From: Gemmatimonadaceae bacterium
GTDB taxonomy: Bacteria; Gemmatimonadota; Gemmatimonadetes; Gemmatimonadales; Gemmatimonadaceae
Length of the DNA: 64,000 nucleotides
NCBI GenBank assembly: GCA_020851035.1
Contig: JADZDM010000012.1
Location: forward strand, 124,001 to 188,000
Reading direction: 5' to 3'
Of the stretch, positions 35,342-43,986 are shown piece after piece (positions within the stretch are counted from its first letter, which is position 1; the number at the start of each line of letters is the position of its first letter). The notes beneath the pieces were generated by a model. It was not told the origin of the DNA and did no database searches. It was given only the letters and a program-made list of their open reading frames with translations. The translations under genes and the position numbers were made by a program.

Positions 35342-37509
35342 AGCAGGCGGAGGAAGTCCTCCCGGGATGGGGGCCAGGCGGTCCGCTGCCGGCGCGGCTC
35401 GATCGCGAGCTGCTCATGCGCGCCTACCGCTACAGCGCGCGTGCGCACACGGGGCAGAAGCGGCGCTCCGGCGAGGACTACGTCGTGCACTGCGTCCAGG
35501 TGGCGCGGATCCTCGCCGACCTCCAGCTCGACTCGGTGACGATCGCCGCGGGGCTGATCCACGACGTGGTCGAGGACACCGCGATCACGGTGCCCGACGT
35601 GGAGCGCGAGTTCGGCCCCGAGATCGCGCAGATCGTCGACGGGCTGACGAAGATCGGCAACCTGCCGTTCACCTCGAAGGAGGAGCGCCAGGCCGAGACG
35701 TACCGCAAGCTGCTGCTGTCGGTGGCGCGCGACGCGCGCGTGATCATCATCAAGCTCGCCGACCGCCTGCACAACATGCGCACGCTGGAGTGGATGCCAG
35801 ACGACAAGAAGCGGCTGATCGCGCAGGAGACGCGCGACATCTACGCGCCGCTGGCCCACCGCTTCGGCATGGCGAAGGTCCGGTGGGAGCTGGAGGACCT
35901 CGCGTTCAAGTACCTCGAGCCGGACGACTACCGCACGCTTGCACGGCAGGTGAGCACGCGCCGCGGTGAGCGCGAGGAGCTGATCGCGCAGATGGCGGTG
36001 CCGCTCAAGGAGCGCTTCGACCTCGCCGGGCTGCATGACGCCGATGTCTCGGGGCGCCCGAAGCACCTGTGGTCGATCTGGAAGAAGATGCAGAAGCGGA
36101 ACAAGCCGTACGAGGAGATCTTCGACCTCCTCGCGATCCGCGTGCTGGTGGACACCATCCCCGACTGCTACCACGCCCTCGGCGTGATCCACGAGAAGTG
36201 GAAGCCGGTGCAGGAGCGCATCAAGGACTACATCGCGCAGCCGAAGTCGAACGGCTACCAGTCGCTGCACACGACGGTGTTCGGCCCGAGCAAGCAGCTC
36301 TTCGAGATCCAGATCCGGACGCGGGAGATGCACCAGACCGCGGACTACGGCATCGCGGCGCACTGGCTGTACAAGGAGGGGGCGAAGGAGCACGGGGACC
36401 TCGACCGCCACCTCGCCTGGTTCCGGCAGGTGCTGGAGTTCCAGCTCGACACGAAGTCGCCGGACGAGTTCCTCGAGTTCCTGAAGCTCGACCTCTACCA
36501 GGACGAGATCTTCGTCTTCACGCCGACCGGTGACGTGGTCCAGCTGCCGAAGGGCGCGACGCCGATCGACTTCGCCTTCGCGGTGCACACCGCGGTCGGC
36601 CTGCGCTGCCAGGGCGCGAAGGTCAACGGCCGGATCACGCCGCTGTCGCGACCGCTGAAGAATTCGGAGACGGTCGAGATCCTCACCTCGCCGTCGGCCA
36701 AGCCGAGCCGCGACTGGCTGGCGCACGTGCGCACCAGCCGCGCCCGCGCCAAGATCCGGCAGCAGCTCCGGCAGGACGAGCAGGTCACGAGCCAGAAGCT
36801 CGGCCGCGAGATCCTGGAGCGCGAGCTGCGCCGGCGCCGGCTTGGCAAGGTGACCGACGAGACGCTGCACGTGGCGGCCAGGGCCCTCAGCCTGACCGAC
36901 GCCGTGCACCTCCTCGCCGCCATCGGCCAGGGTGAGATCCAGACGCTGGCGGTGATCAAGCAGCTCTACCCGAACGCGGATGACTCGCTCGAGCCGGCGA
37001 AGCCGAGCGTCATCGAGCGCCTGGTGGACAAGGTGCGCGGCACCGGCAACGATCGGGGCGTGAAGATCCAGGGCGTGGACGGGGTCATGGTCCGGTACGC
37101 CCAGTGCTGTCAGCCCGTGCCGGGCGACGAGGTGGTGGGGTACGTGACCCGCGGTCGCGGGGTGAGCATCCACCGCGCGGACTGCCCGAACCTCCTGCCG
37201 CTGGCGCACGAACCGGAGCGCCGGCTGGAGATCGACTGGCAGGAGAAGTTCGGCGAGCGGTTCATCGTGCGGCTGGCACTCGAGGGCACCGACCGGCGCG
37301 GGTTGTACGCCGACGTCGCCAGCGCCGTGAGTTCGACCGGCACCGACATCCGGCAGATGGAGCTGAAGGCGGTCGACGGTCGCGCGGTCGGCTCGATCAT
37401 GGTGGAGGTGGAAAACCTCGAGCACCTGCAGCAGATCGTGAAGCAGGTGCGGCGCGTGAAGGGAATCAGCGAGATCGCGCGGCGGGAGCGGATCTCGACC
37501 GAGGACTGA
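35320..37509 (+). CDS. rel: Bifunctional (p)ppGpp synthetase/hydrolase
   Basis: A 729-residue RelA/SpoT homologue that makes and degrades the alarmone (p)ppGpp. The HD hydrolase site is intact (HDVVED). The synthetase domain carries ERIKDYIAQPKSNGYQSLHT, the RxKD charge motif of bifunctional enzymes, and QIRTREMHQTADYGIAAHW. TGS (VFTPTGDVVQLPKGATPIDFA), helical, zinc-finger-like and ACT domains follow. It is the only such enzyme in the window. The start GTG at 35320 overlaps radC by 22 bases; a GTG at 35338 forming GTGA with the radC stop is also plausible. Confidence 0.95.
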   Translation: MALDGAVKQAEEVLPGWGPGGPLPARLDRELLMRAYRYSARAHTGQKRRSGEDYVVHCVQVARILADLQLDSVTIAAGLIHDVVEDTAITVPDVEREFGPEIAQIVDGLTKIGNLPFTSKEERQAETYRKLLLSVARDARVIIIKLADRLHNMRTLEWMPDDKKRLIAQETRDIYAPLAHRFGMAKVRWELEDLAFKYLEPDDYRTLARQVSTRRGEREELIAQMAVPLKERFDLAGLHDADVSGRPKHLWSIWKKMQKRNKPYEEIFDLLAIRVLVDTIPDCYHALGVIHEKWKPVQERIKDYIAQPKSNGYQSLHTTVFGPSKQLFEIQIRTREMHQTADYGIAAHWLYKEGAKEHGDLDRHLAWFRQVLEFQLDTKSPDEFLEFLKLDLYQDEIFVFTPTGDVVQLPKGATPIDFAFAVHTAVGLRCQGAKVNGRITPLSRPLKNSETVEILTSPSAKPSRDWLAHVRTSRARAKIRQQLRQDEQVTSQKLGREILERELRRRRLGKVTDETLHVAARALSLTDAVHLLAAIGQGEIQTLAVIKQLYPNADDSLEPAKPSVIERLVDKVRGTGNDRGVKIQGVDGVMVRYAQCCQPVPGDEVVGYVTRGRGVSIHRADCPNLLPLAHEPERRLEIDWQEKFGERFIVRLALEGTDRRGLYADVASAVSSTGTDIRQMELKAVDGRAVGSIMVEVENLEHLQQIVKQVRRVKGISEIARRERISTED

Positions 37510-37534
37510 CGCTGGCTCGTGCGCGGTACGGGTG

Positions 37535-37690
37535 ATCGTCGACAGTGTGCACGCGGTGCTCGCGGACGCACGGAATGTTCTACAGCGGAACGCTGATCGT
37601 TGCGTCGTCGGCATCGTCAACAGTGTTCACGCGGAGCTCGCGAAAGCACGGAGTGTTCTACAGCGGAACGCTGATCGTTGCGTCGTCGGC
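37535..37690 (+). repeat. 78-bp tandem direct repeat, two full copies
   Basis: Two copies of a 78-bp unit (37535-37612 and 37613-37690) differ at about six positions in their first halves. The block 37576-37622 is repeated exactly at 37654-37700, 47 bases without change. A third copy begins at 37691 but turns into the left arm of the large hairpin after about 25 bases. Base composition is less GC-rich than in nearby genes. The frame stays open through the repeats, but I do not regard it as coding. Confidence 0.9.
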
Positions 37691-37907
37691 ATCGTCAACA
37701 AGGCTCACGCGGAAGACGCGGAAAACGCGGAAAAGTTCTGTCGCGTCGCGGCGTTCGGTGCCGCTCGCAACGAGGAAAATGCTGGAGGAACTGCGCTCGC
37801 GGACATGCAGTTCCTACAAGAATCGATGCGGCAGGATCGGCCGACCGCCATTTCCGATTGGACTTTTCCGCGTTTTCCGCGTTTTCCGCGTGAACCTTGT
37901 TGACGAT
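37691..37907. repeat. 217-bp imperfect palindrome (large hairpin element)
   Basis: The left arm 37691-37735 and right arm 37863-37907 are reverse complements at 43 of 45 positions. Each holds three 9-base CGCGGAAAA-type sub-repeats. An inner hairpin, AGGAACTGC (37786-37794) with GCAGTTCCT (37807-37815), is centred on the same axis near 37800. The intermediate parts pair only loosely. Transcribed, it would form a long hairpin RNA; as DNA, a cruciform. It resembles a palindromic intergenic element or miniature mobile element. Confidence 0.88.
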
Positions 37908-37944
37908 CCGTGCCAGGCACCGACGCTGGCCGTTCGGTACGACG

Positions 37945-37974
37945 TTCCGTGCTTCCGCGCGAACAGTGTTGACG
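37945..37974 (-). repeat. Inverted, degenerate partial copy of the 78-bp unit
   Basis: Read on the minus strand this starts CGTCAACACTGTTCGCGCGG and then GAAGCACGGAA, matching the first half of the 78-bp unit with a 7-base deletion and few substitutions. Similarity continues weakly toward 37908. It mirrors the direct copies left of the palindrome. Confidence 0.7.
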
Positions 37975-38014
37975 GGGGAGCCTGCCTCAGAAGTGTGGAG
38001 CAATCGCCGAAATA

Positions 38015-38045
38015 CAAGCAAGCACTTGCTTGCACGGCGCAAGCA
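38015..38045. promoter_or_regulatory. Palindromic operator-like site upstream of uvrB
   Basis: CAAGCAAG and CTTGCTTG flank two bases at 38015-38032, a perfect 18-base palindrome. A third half-site, CAAGCA at 38040-38045, is inverted relative to the TGCTTG at 38027-38032, spaced by 7 bases. The site lies 48-78 bases before the uvrB ATG, a normal position for a repressor operator such as LexA. No link to a known regulator can be shown from sequence. Confidence 0.5.
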
Positions 38046-38080
38046 CCCCTGTGGCGCTACCCGAAGAAAACCCGACAGCA

Positions 38081-38086
38081 TATCTT
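38081..38086 (+). promoter_or_regulatory. Possible -10 element (TATCTT) immediately before uvrB
   Basis: TATCTT ends 6 bases before the uvrB ATG at 38093. If used, transcription would start at or next to the ATG, giving a leaderless mRNA. The -35 position (TACCCG near 38058) is poor. Confidence 0.35.
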
Positions 38087-38092
38087 GCGGCC

Positions 38093-40234
38093 ATGAGCCA
38101 GTCGCTGTTCGACCTCCAGGCGCCGTACATGCCCGCCGGCGACCAGCCGCGCGCGATCGCCGAGCTGACCGCCGGCCTCGCCCGGGGTGACCGGTACCAG
38201 ACGCTCCTCGGCGTCACCGGCTCCGGGAAGACGATGACCATCGCCAGCGTCATCGCCGACCTCGGCAAGCCCACCCTCGTCCTCTCGCACAACAAGACGC
38301 TGGCCGCGCAACTCTACGGGGAGCTGAAGGGATTCTTCCCGAAGAACGCGGTCGAGTACTTCATCTCGTACTACGACTACTACCAGCCGGAGGCGTACGT
38401 CCCCTCGAGTGACACCTACATCGAGAAGGACGCCTCGATCAACGAGGACATCGATCGCCTCCGCCTGCGCGCCACCTCGAGCCTCATGGAGCGCGAGGAT
38501 GTCGTCATCGTCTCCACCGTCTCGGCGATCTACGGCCTCGGTGACCCGGTGTCGTACCGCGAGCGGATGATCAGCGTGGATCAGGGGCAGCAGATCGCGC
38601 GCGACGACCTCCTGCGGCTGCTGGTCGGGATCCAGTACCAGCGCAATGACGTCGCCTTCGACCGCGGCACCTTCCGCGTGCGGGGCGACACGGTCGAGAT
38701 CTTCCCGGCCTACGAGGAACAGGCCGTGCGCGTCGAGTTCTGGGGCGACGAGGTGGAGCGCATCACCAAGATCGACCCGATCACCGGTGACCTGATCGCG
38801 ACGCTGTCACGCGCGGCGGTGTACCCGGCCAAGCACTTCATCACCAGCCGGCCGAGCCTCGAGAAGGCGGCGAAGGCGATCCGCGAGGAGCTCGCCGACC
38901 GCCTGCAGATGCTGCGCAACGATGGCAAGCTGCTGGAGGCGCAGCGCCTCGAGGGGCGCACGAACTTCGACCTCGAGATGATGGCGGAAATCGGCACCTG
39001 CGCCGGCATCGAGAACTACTCGCGTCACCTCTCCGGCCGCGAGACGGGCGACCGCCCGGCCTGCCTCTTCGACTACTTCCCCGACGACTTCATGGTCGTG
39101 GTGGACGAGTCGCACGTGACGCTGCCGCAGATCCGCGGCATGTACAACGGCGACCGCGCCCGGAAGCTCACGCTGGTGGACTACGGCTTTCGCCTGCCCA
39201 GTGCGCTCGACAACCGCCCGCTGGTGTTCGACGAGTTCCTCGCGCTCACGCCACGCCTGATCAACGTGTCGGCGACGCCCGGCTCGATCGAGCTCGAGCT
39301 GAGCGAAGGCGTGGTGGTGGAGCAGGTGATCCGGCCCACGGGACTGGTCGACCCCGTGATCGAGATTCGCCCCGTCAAGGGCCAGGTGGACGACCTGCTC
39401 CACGAGATCCGCATCCGCGAGCGCAAGGACGAGCGCGTGCTGGTGACGGTGCTCACGAAGCGCATGGCCGAGGACCTCACCGACTACTTGCAGCAGGTGG
39501 GAGTGCGCGTGCGCTACATGCACGCCGACATCGACGCGATCGAGCGGATGGAGATCGTGCGTGGCCTCCGGCTGGGGGAGTTCGACGTGCTGATCGGGAT
39601 CAACCTCCTGCGTGAGGGGCTGGACATGCCCGAGGTGTCCCTGGTGGCGATCCTCGATGCCGACACCGAGGGGTTCCTGCGCAGTGATCGCTCGCTGATC
39701 CAGACCGTTGGTCGCGCCGCGCGCCATCTCGAGGGGCGGGCGATCCTCTACGCCGACCGGATCACCGACTCGATGCGGCGCTGCATCGACGAGACCGACC
39801 GCCGACGGTCGATCCAGGTGGCCCACAACGAGGCGAACGGCATCACGCCGAAGGGCGTCCGCAAGAGCATCGAGCAGGTGCGCTTCAGCACCCGCGTGGC
39901 CGACGCGCGGCTCGAGGAGGCGGAGGAGACCGACGGGGCCCCGCTCTCGGCGTACGGCGCGCGCAAGGTGGCCGAGCCGGCCGGCGGGTACGCCGCTGCC
40001 GACCTGCCGACGCTGATCGCCGGGCTGGAGAAGGAGATGCAGGAGGCGGCCAAGGCACTCGACTTCGAGGCGGCGGCGCGCCTGCGCGACCAGCTGTTCG
40101 AGCTTCGCGTGCGCAGCGGGGACACGGCGGGGGCGCGCACGGGCGTGACCTCGCTGGCCGCCGATCCGGGGGGCAAGGCCGGGCGCGGAGGACGCGGGGG
40201 CCGCGGTGGTGCGCGGAAGTCGCGTGGACGCTGA
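38093..40234 (+). CDS. uvrB: Excinuclease ABC subunit B
   Basis: A 713-residue helicase-like subunit of nucleotide excision repair that verifies lesions brought by UvrA and recruits UvrC. The Walker A motif is [10 protein letters not shown]. The beta-hairpin region [20 protein letters not shown] and helicase motifs ([29 protein letters not shown]) are complete. The C-terminal UVR motif ([19 protein letters not shown]) is present. A Gly/Arg-rich tail extends the protein. The palindromic site upstream may place it under damage control. tsaE overlaps its end. Confidence 0.97.
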   Translation: MSQSLFDLQAPYMPAGDQPRAIAELTAGLARGDRYQTLLGVTGSGKTMTIASVIADLGKPTLVLSHNKTLAAQLYGELKGFFPKNAVEYFISYYDYYQPEAYVPSSDTYIEKDASINEDIDRLRLRATSSLMEREDVVIVSTVSAIYGLGDPVSYRERMISVDQGQQIARDDLLRLLVGIQYQRNDVAFDRGTFRVRGDTVEIFPAYEEQAVRVEFWGDEVERITKIDPITGDLIATLSRAAVYPAKHFITSRPSLEKAAKAIREELADRLQMLRNDGKLLEAQRLEGRTNFDLEMMAEIGTCAGIENYSRHLSGRETGDRPACLFDYFPDDFMVVVDESHVTLPQIRGMYNGDRARKLTLVDYGFRLPSALDNRPLVFDEFLALTPRLINVSATPGSIELELSEGVVVEQVIRPTGLVDPVIEIRPVKGQVDDLLHEIRIRERKDERVLVTVLTKRMAEDLTDYLQQVGVRVRYMHADIDAIERMEIVRGLRLGEFDVLIGINLLREGLDMPEVSLVAILDADTEGFLRSDRSLIQTVGRAARHLEGRAILYADRITDSMRRCIDETDRRRSIQVAHNEANGITPKGVRKSIEQVRFSTRVADARLEEAEETDGAPLSAYGARKVAEPAGGYAAADLPTLIAGLEKEMQEAAKALDFEAAARLRDQLFELRVRSGDTAGARTGVTSLAADPGGKAGRGGRGGRGGARKSRGR

Positions 40235-40670
40235 GCGCGCCGCCGAGGTGCGGCCGGTCACACTGCCCGAGCTGGCGGCCCGTGGAGAGGCCATCGGGAC
40301 GCGGCTCGTCGCGCCGGCACTCGTCACGCTCGAGGGTGACCTCGGCGCAGGCAAGACCACGCTGGTGCAGGCCATCTGTCGCGGGCTGGGCGTGACAGAA
40401 CCGGTCACGAGCCCGACCTTCGCGCTGGTGCACGAGTATTCGTCGCCGCGCGCACGCGTGGTGCACGTGGACCTCTACCGCCTCGAGGCACCGCGCGACG
40501 TGACCGCGCTCGGGCTCGACGACGTCCTCGGCGACCCGTCCGCCATCCTGCTGGTGGAATGGCCCGATCGCGCAGCAGGCACGCTGGGCCCGGCGTCACT
40601 GGCCATCACGCTCGCCCATGTGGCGGGCCACGATGCGGTGCGCACCTGCCGGGAACGGTGGGCGGCATGA
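40224..40670 (+). CDS. tsaE: tRNA threonylcarbamoyladenosine ATPase TsaE
   Basis: A 148-residue ATPase that works with TsaB and TsaD to form t6A at position 37 of ANN-decoding tRNAs. The Walker A motif is [24 protein letters not shown] and VHVDLYRLE are diagnostic. GTG at 40224 overlaps uvrB by 11 bases; GTG codons at 40206 and 40248 are alternatives. tsaB follows with a 4-base overlap, forming the common tsaE-tsaB-rimI cluster. Confidence 0.93.
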   Translation: MDAERAAEVRPVTLPELAARGEAIGTRLVAPALVTLEGDLGAGKTTLVQAICRGLGVTEPVTSPTFALVHEYSSPRARVVHVDLYRLEAPRDVTALGLDDVLGDPSAILLVEWPDRAAGTLGPASLAITLAHVAGHDAVRTCRERWAA

Positions 40671-41317
40671 GTCGTGACGTGCTGCTGGCGCTGGACGCGA
40701 GTGCCGGGCCGGCGTCGGTCGCGCTCTTCATCGACGGGGCACTGCGCGATGCGCGCCGCATCGATCGACAGGGTTCGGCCGAGCTGCTCGCCCCGACGAT
40801 CAGCGCGATGCTGGGCGACGCCGGCCTCGCGGGGGCGCAGCTGACGGCGATCGCGGTGGGGGAGGGGCCCGGGAGCTTCACCGGGCTGCGCGTGGCGGCG
40901 GCGCTGGCGAAGGGCCTTGCGCGTGGTGCCGGCGCCACGCTGCATGCGATGCCGTCGCTGCCGCTGATCGCCGCCGCGCGCGACGATGCCTCGGTGGGGC
41001 GATTCCTGTGCGTGCTCGACGCCCTGCGCGGCGAATGGTTCGTGCAGGCGGTGACCTGTGCGGATCGCGGGCACTGCATCGTCGAGGGGCCGGTCGAACG
41101 GCTGCCCGTCGCGGCGGTGCACGAACGCGCGGCGGCGCACGGCGCGGTCGTCATCGGCCCGCCGGTGGATCCGGCCCGCCAGCCGGAGGCGCGCGCCGCG
41201 CTCGTCGTCGGCATCCGCGCGGTGGCGCGCGACGCCTGGGAGCCGGACTACGGTCGGCTGGCGGAGGCGCAGGTCCAGTGGGAGGCCACGCACGCGCGTG
41301 CGCTGCCCGCGTCGTGA
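40667..41317 (+). CDS. tsaB: tRNA threonylcarbamoyladenosine protein TsaB
   Basis: A 216-residue ASKHA-fold protein that scaffolds TsaD in t6A synthesis. It opens LLALDASAGPASVALF and has the hallmark GEGPGSFTGLRVAAALAKGL. The C-terminal half is divergent, as usual for TsaB. ATG 40667 overlaps the tsaE stop (ATGA), and rimI overlaps its end as GTGA. tsaD is not in the window. Confidence 0.93.
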   Translation: MSRDVLLALDASAGPASVALFIDGALRDARRIDRQGSAELLAPTISAMLGDAGLAGAQLTAIAVGEGPGSFTGLRVAAALAKGLARGAGATLHAMPSLPLIAAARDDASVGRFLCVLDALRGEWFVQAVTCADRGHCIVEGPVERLPVAAVHERAAAHGAVVIGPPVDPARQPEARAALVVGIRAVARDAWEPDYGRLAEAQVQWEATHARALPAS

Positions 41318-41784
41318 GTGGCTGTCACGTCCGGCCCGCACAGCGCGCCGATCTCCAGGCGATCCTCGAGATCGAGCGTGAGGTGTTCACCGATCCCTGG
41401 TCGCCGGAGTCGTTCGCGCCGGAGTTCTCCGACCCGTACACCTGGTTCCGCGTGCTCGAGGTCGACGGCGTGATGGCGGGGTACATCGTGGCGCGCATCG
41501 TGGCGCGGCAGGGCGAGATCGCGAACATCGCCGTGGCTCAGGCGCACCGCGGCGCAGGGCTCGGGGGCGTGCTGCTCGACGCGGCCGTCGCCGCGGCGGA
41601 GGCCGCGGAATGCGAGGCCGTCTGGCTCGAGGTCCGCGTCACGAACGAGCCGGCGATCCGCCTCTACACCAGCCGGCGCTTCGAGCTCATCGGGCGGAGG
41701 AAGGGCTACTACCGGTCTCCGGTCGAGGACGCCCTCGTCCTGCGGCGCACACGGGCCGCCGCGGCGGTCGCCGCAGAAAAATGA
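41314..41784 (+). CDS. rimI: Ribosomal protein S18-alanine N-acetyltransferase RimI
   Basis: A 156-residue GNAT acetyltransferase. The acetyl-CoA loop reads QAHRGAGLGGVLL (Q/R-x2-G-x-G/A). LEVRVTNEPAIRLYTSRRFE and GRRKGYYRSPVEDALVL match RimI closely. RimI acetylates the N-terminus of S18. Its location after tsaB is the usual one. The start is GTG at 41314 in a GTGA overlap. Other GNAT substrates cannot be excluded, but context and C-terminus favour RimI. Confidence 0.9.
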   Translation: MSGCHVRPAQRADLQAILEIEREVFTDPWSPESFAPEFSDPYTWFRVLEVDGVMAGYIVARIVARQGEIANIAVAQAHRGAGLGGVLLDAAVAAAEAAECEAVWLEVRVTNEPAIRLYTSRRFELIGRRKGYYRSPVEDALVLRRTRAAAAVAAEK

Positions 41785-41899
41785 TGATCAGTGCAGTAAA
41801 TTCTGTCACGGGTTCTGGGCATCGCCGTGTACCGTCACAGCGACTGGCGCCACATGCGTCGAGTCACCAGCCCCACCGTCCATCCAGGAGACGAAGCCG

Positions 41900-42409
41900 A
41901 TGTCACGCAGCTTGAACAAGGTCATGTTGATGGGGAATCTCGGGAACGATCCCGAGGTCCGCTCCACCCCCGGCGGCGGTCGCGTCGCCAGCTTCTCCCT
42001 CGCCACGTCGCGCGTCTGGAACGACCAGTCGGGCACGAAGCAGGAGAAGACCGAATGGCACAAGTGCATCGCCTGGAACCAGGGAACGCAGAAGCTCGCC
42101 GATGTCGTCGAGCAGTACTGCAAGAAGGGCAAGCCGGTGTATGTCGAGGGCTCGATCGAATACCGCCAGTGGCAGGACAAGGAGGGGCAGACGCGCTACT
42201 CGACGGAGATCCGCGTGCGGGAGCTGATCCTGCTCGGCGGCCGCGGCGACGGCGACGGCGAGTCGGGCGGTGGTGGCGGGTACCAGCGCTCGGCGCCTCC
42301 GCGCACGCCGGCGGCCAAGCCGGCCGCGTCGGCGGCCAAGGGGGGCGGGGAGGAGTTCTCCGACTTCCCGGGCGCACTCGAGGACGAGGAAGACGACCTG
42401 CCGTTCTGA
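41900..42409 (+). CDS. ssb: Single-stranded DNA-binding protein
   Basis: A 169-residue SSB with an N-terminal OB fold (residues 1-112; MSRSLNKVMLMGNLGNDPEV, TEWHKCIAWN, YVEGSIEYRQW). A Gly/Pro/Ala linker follows, then the acidic C-terminal tip EEDDLPF that recruits replication and repair proteins. GGAG lies 8-11 bases before the ATG. It stands alone rather than with rpsF and rpsR. The 115-base gap before it may hold its promoter; no clear hexamers were found. A strong terminator follows. Confidence 0.97.
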   Translation: MSRSLNKVMLMGNLGNDPEVRSTPGGGRVASFSLATSRVWNDQSGTKQEKTEWHKCIAWNQGTQKLADVVEQYCKKGKPVYVEGSIEYRQWQDKEGQTRYSTEIRVRELILLGGRGDGDGESGGGGGYQRSAPPRTPAAKPAASAAKGGGEEFSDFPGALEDEEDDLPF

Positions 42410-42438
42410 CCGGCCAGCCGGTCCGCGAGGACGAGTCA

Positions 42439-42479
42439 CCGGAGCCCCCCCGCCGCCAGCCGCGGCAGGGGGGCTCCGG
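42439..42479 (+). terminator. Terminator of ssb
   Basis: CCGGAGCCCCCC (42439-42450) and GGGGGGCTCCGG (42468-42479) form a perfect 12-bp stem with a 17-base loop, followed by ACGTTTCC. Confidence 0.85.
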
Positions 42480-42601
42480 ACGTTTCCTCCCCTGCCGATA
42501 CTCGTCACTGATCGGGAAGCCGCACCTGCGGCCACCCCTCCGTGGCGCGGCCTGCCGGCTGGTCGTGCCTGTCGTGGACGTTTCCCGCGCTCCCCACCAG
42601 T

Positions 42602-43750
42602 ATGCGCCGTCTTCCGAACGCCCCTGTTTCGTACCGCCTGCGCCTCGCCCTGCTCGCGCTCGCCGTCGTCGGTGCCCCGGCACTGATCCATGCGCAGCAG
42701 CGGGACTCCACCGCCGCCCTGAAGCCCGGGACGGTGCTGCACACGGTGAAGCCCGGCGACACGCTCTTCGACATCGCGCGTCGCTACCTGAACAACCCGT
42801 TCCGCTGGCCGGAGCTGTTCCGCGCGAATTCCAGCCAGATCGCGAATGCGAACCTGATCTTCCCCGGCCAGAAGTTGTACGTCGGCGCCGATGGTCGCCC
42901 GACCTTCAATCCCGAGGGTGTGGCGGCCGTTCCGGAGGCGGAGGCTGCCCCGACCCGCGCGATGCCGCTGGGACGCTCCATCTCGGCGCAGACCAATTCG
43001 GTGCTGGAGAACGCCACCATCAACGGGCGGGCGCTGCGGCCGACCGTGCGCCACGGCGAGGCCCTCGCGGCGCCGTTCCTGGTGCCGTACCGCTACACCC
43101 CCGTCTCCGGCACGCTGGTCGCACGCGCGGATCCGACCGTGATCTCGGCCGCCTCCTCGCGAGACCAGTTCCAGATCTTCGACGAGGTCGATGTCCTGCT
43201 CCCCCCGGGCACCCGCGGTGAACTCGGCCAGCAGTTCGGCGTGTACCAGCCTGGCGCCGAGGTGCGGCGTGGCGCGCAGCGGAGCCGCGTGATGCAGCCG
43301 TCGGGGGTGGTCGAACTCGTCGCCATCGGCACCGGCCGCGCCGCCCGGGCGCGGGTGCGCACGATGTACGCGAACATGAAGCGCGGCGACCTGCTGATGC
43401 CGCTCGACACGACGCCGGTGCCGACCACGGTGCGCCCTGCCGAGGTGGCGAACGGCCCGGTGTACGAGGTGGCGTACGTGGCTGGTGGCGTGGTGCTGCC
43501 CACGGTGCAGAACTACATCGTGATCGCGCTGCCCAAGGGGGCCACCAGCCGGATCGGTGACCAGTTCGTGCTGTACGCCGAGGGGGTGCCCCTGACCGAG
43601 GGCCGGACCGACGTCGCGCCGGTGAACACCGTGGCCCAGGCCAGCGTGGTGCACGTGACGAGCGAGGGAGCGACGGCGATCGTCACCGGCCATGACCAGC
43701 CCGCGGTGCGCGTCGGCATGCGAGCCCGCCTGGTGAGCCGCATGCCCTGA
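42602..43750 (+). CDS. Secreted LysM-domain protein
   Basis: A 382-residue exported protein. A signal peptide covers about the first 33 residues, ending IHAQQ. One LysM domain follows (HTVKPGDTLFDIARRYLNNP through FPGQKLYVG, about 45-92), a peptidoglycan-binding fold. The remaining 290 residues are beta-rich and not assigned (repeats of the form VVELVAIGTGRAARARV). ATG 42602 was chosen because it begins the signal peptide. It is flanked by two strong terminators, so it is a single-gene unit. Probably periplasmic, bound to the cell wall. Confidence 0.85.
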   Translation: MRRLPNAPVSYRLRLALLALAVVGAPALIHAQQRDSTAALKPGTVLHTVKPGDTLFDIARRYLNNPFRWPELFRANSSQIANANLIFPGQKLYVGADGRPTFNPEGVAAVPEAEAAPTRAMPLGRSISAQTNSVLENATINGRALRPTVRHGEALAAPFLVPYRYTPVSGTLVARADPTVISAASSRDQFQIFDEVDVLLPPGTRGELGQQFGVYQPGAEVRRGAQRSRVMQPSGVVELVAIGTGRAARARVRTMYANMKRGDLLMPLDTTPVPTTVRPAEVANGPVYEVAYVAGGVVLPTVQNYIVIALPKGATSRIGDQFVLYAEGVPLTEGRTDVAPVNTVAQASVVHVTSEGATAIVTGHDQPAVRVGMRARLVSRMP

Positions 43751-43773
43751 CCGGGTGATCGGATCCCGGACGC

Positions 43774-43830
43774 AACCGCGCCCGCCTGCTGACCGGCTCA
43801 TGCCCTCAGCAGGTGGGCGCGGTTAGTTTT
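43774..43830 (+). terminator. Intrinsic terminator of the LysM gene
   Basis: AACCGCGCCCGCCTGCTGA (43774-43792) pairs with 43806-43824 over 19 positions with one G-U pair, followed by AGTTTT. This is the most classical intrinsic terminator of the window. Confidence 0.92.
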
Positions 43831-43986
43831 GCGGACGTGATCCGCGCAGCTGTACAGGGGTACGAGGGTCACGATTGCCGGACTCGGCAGTTCACGTCAC
43901 CCTCCTGACTCTCGTTCAATGCGTTTCGCAGCTCATCCGCAGGGCATGTCCTTCCGGTCCGCCGGCGTACTCACCGGGGTGGCCGC

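Larger units (their letters stand above)
37510..38092. other. Non-coding repeat region between rel and uvrB
   Basis: This 583-base gap holds, from left to right, the two 78-bp direct repeats, the 217-bp palindrome, the inverted partial unit, the palindromic site at 38015-38045 and a possible uvrB -10 at 38081. Open frames on both strands give compositionally odd peptides (HAEDAENAEK and PRFPRFPRE) that simply translate the 9-base sub-repeats. I call no gene here. Confidence 0.8.

Noticed and set aside
37535-37700. CRISPR array
   Set aside because: Only two or three adjoining 78-bp units without spacers, and no cas genes nearby.
37532-37903. Open frames on both strands across the repeat region
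   Set aside because: The peptides only translate 9-base and 78-base repeats, show no domain and lack a convincing start; non-coding repeat is the better reading.
41785-41899. Promoter of ssb at TAAATT (41797-41802)
   Set aside because: The -10 fits the TAnnTT pattern, but the matching -35 position is an A-rich stretch without a TTG, so I do not call it.
43824-43830. TAGTTTT as a -10 element before the epimerase
   Set aside because: It is the T-tail of the strong hairpin 43774-43824 and therefore belongs to a terminator.
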